Shown piece by piece: positions 6,783 through 7,617 of a stretch of 7,617 bases of DNA. This DNA is from an uncultured Succinatimonas sp. (lineage in GTDB: Bacteria; Pseudomonadota; Gammaproteobacteria; Enterobacterales; Succinivibrionaceae): the NCBI GenBank assembly GCA_902465145.1, contig CABQMD010000040.1, positions 1 through 7,617 on the forward strand, given 5' to 3'. Under the pieces are notes generated by a model, which saw only the letters and a program-made list of their open reading frames with translations, had not been told where the DNA came from and did not search any database. The position numbers and the translations under genes are program-made. The first letter of the stretch is position 1; every line of letters begins with the position of its first letter.

Positions 6783-7617
6783 TGCAGGCTTGTTTATTAG
6801 ACAGGATCAGTGCAGCTGCCGACGAACTGTCAAAAGGTGAAAAAGCAATTGCCAAATCTATATTGGATGATCCGAAACTGGCAGCTACTGAAAATATAGC
6901 TGAATTGGCAAAAAGATCTGGAGTATCGCAACCTACCGTGTGCAGATTTTGTACACGTTTCGGAACTTCGGGATTTCGTGAATTCAGACTCGCCCTTAAA
7001 GAAGCTGTAAATGAAGAAAAAGATCCAACACTTCAGAACATACATTGCGGTGATACCGTCTCTGACGTTATTACCAAAGTTTTCACTTCTCTGGTTATCG
7101 CTTTAAGAAAAGCTGAGCACGACATCAATGCCGAAATTATGGCAAGAGCAATAGATTTGGTATCACAGTCAGGAAGAATTGTTGTTGCTGCACAAGGTCT
7201 TTCCTCTTTTACAGCACAAGATTTTTCATCAAAATTGCTGGATCTAGGCATGCACTGTGAATTTTACTCAGATCCTGCCTTGCTGTTACGCGCCAGTGCT
7301 TCTTTGCATGCAGGTGAAATACTCATACTGATTTCTGCAGACGAAAATACAAAAAATCTACTCCAGGCAGCACTCATAGCGAAAGAAAACGGTGCCTCTT
7401 TGCTGACGCTGTGCCCTAAAGGGTCACCTTTAAACGAAGTGAGTCCTCTTAGTCTAAGTATTGTTCCCGACAACGAGCAAACTATCGTAACTGCAGGAAG
7501 TATCTCCTCTTTAGCATATCTCCAATGCATCTGTGCCGGAGTAAGTCTGAGAAGAGCTGATCTGGTAAAACCTCTGCGAGGAAAAATAGAAAAAGCCCTA
7601 AACTCTCTAACCTACAA
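6782..7617 (+). CDS. RpiR/HexR-family transcriptional regulator with SIS domain (C-terminus cut by window edge)
   Basis: The reading frame is open from the ATG at 6782 to the right edge (278 codons plus 2 bases). The ATG shares its A with the nagA TGA, and GGAG (6768-6771) gives a ribosome-binding site inside nagA. Residues 1-75 form the RpiR helix-turn-helix domain: LSKGEKAIAKSILDDP, then IAELAKRSGVSQPTVCRFC (39-57) and GFREFRLAL (64-72). Residues about 128-260 form a SIS sugar-phosphate-binding domain. It resembles E. coli HexR (289 aa) throughout, including the late VSLRRAD segment, so only about 10 residues are probably missing. Next to nagA it likely controls amino-sugar genes in response to a sugar phosphate; that is inference. 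The usual SIS ligand loops are altered: AAQGLSS instead of a GxGSS type (136-142) and SADENT instead of S-x-T/S-G-x-T (185-190). Confidence 0.88.
   Translation, partial: MQACLLDRISAAADELSKGEKAIAKSILDDPKLAATENIAELAKRSGVSQPTVCRFCTRFGTSGFREFRLALKEAVNEEKDPTLQNIHCGDTVSDVITKVFTSLVIALRKAEHDINAEIMARAIDLVSQSGRIVVAAQGLSSFTAQDFSSKLLDLGMHCEFYSDPALLLRASASLHAGEILILISADENTKNLLQAALIAKENGASLLTLCPKGSPLNEVSPLSLSIVPDNEQTIVTAGSISSLAYLQCICAGVSLRRADLVKPLRGKIEKALNSLTY

Noticed and set aside
6830..7530. Three minus-strand open frames near the right edge
   Set aside because: The plus strand carries one uninterrupted RpiR-family protein with clear helix-turn-helix and SIS domains over the whole stretch.
342..7617. Search for CRISPR arrays, transposon ends, phage genes, tRNA genes and terminators
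   Set aside because: No spaced direct repeats, transposase motifs, terminal inverted repeats or tRNA-like cloverleaf seen; gaps between genes are too short for GC-rich hairpin plus T-tract terminators.

Overview
The window is chromosomal, gene-dense DNA from a gammaproteobacterium. MutH, SdhE, SrmB, RppH and the nitrogen-PTS enzyme I (PtsP) together point to the Dam/MutHLS branch (Enterobacterales, Vibrionales, Pasteurellales or Aeromonadales-like lineages). The proteins are clearly diverged from E. coli, base composition is moderate, and lgt is missing between ptsP and thyA. My guess is a host- or rumen-associated Aeromonadales/Succinivibrionaceae-type organism, but that assignment is weak.

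Layout: positions 1-187 hold the 5' end of mutH on the minus strand, recovered by reading the reverse complement. A 154-bp divergent intergenic region (188-341) follows, with a plausible extended -10 promoter for the rightward genes. From 342 to the right edge, seven plus-strand genes follow with almost no space between them: rppH, ptsP, thyA, sdhE, srmB, nagA and an RpiR/HexR-type regulator cut by the window edge. Gaps are 1, 16, 17, 0 and 17 bp, then a 1-bp overlap. I see no terminator hairpin between any pair, so the run looks like one transcription unit or a chain of coupled ones.

The left half (mutH<>rppH-ptsP, then thyA) is a reduced form of the E. coli neighbourhood, with lgt absent between ptsP and thyA. 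The right half is a different assortment: the FAD-attachment chaperone SdhE, the ribosome-assembly helicase SrmB, then an amino-sugar pair (N-acetylglucosamine-6-phosphate deacetylase plus a sugar-phosphate-sensing regulator). Themes are RNA 5'-end processing and RNA remodelling (RppH, SrmB), PTS signalling and amino-sugar use (PtsP, NagA, RpiR), dTMP synthesis (ThyA) and flavinylation of succinate dehydrogenase/fumarate reductase (SdhE).

I found no mobile element, CRISPR array, tRNA, rRNA or clear new defence-type system. The best second-look items are a substitution in NagA of a substrate-contacting His (H143 in E. coli numbering) by Gln, degenerate SIS-domain ligand loops in the adjacent regulator, the unusual operon composition, a high density of GATC sites beside mutH, and two mutually exclusive small hairpins at the ptsP ribosome-binding site.
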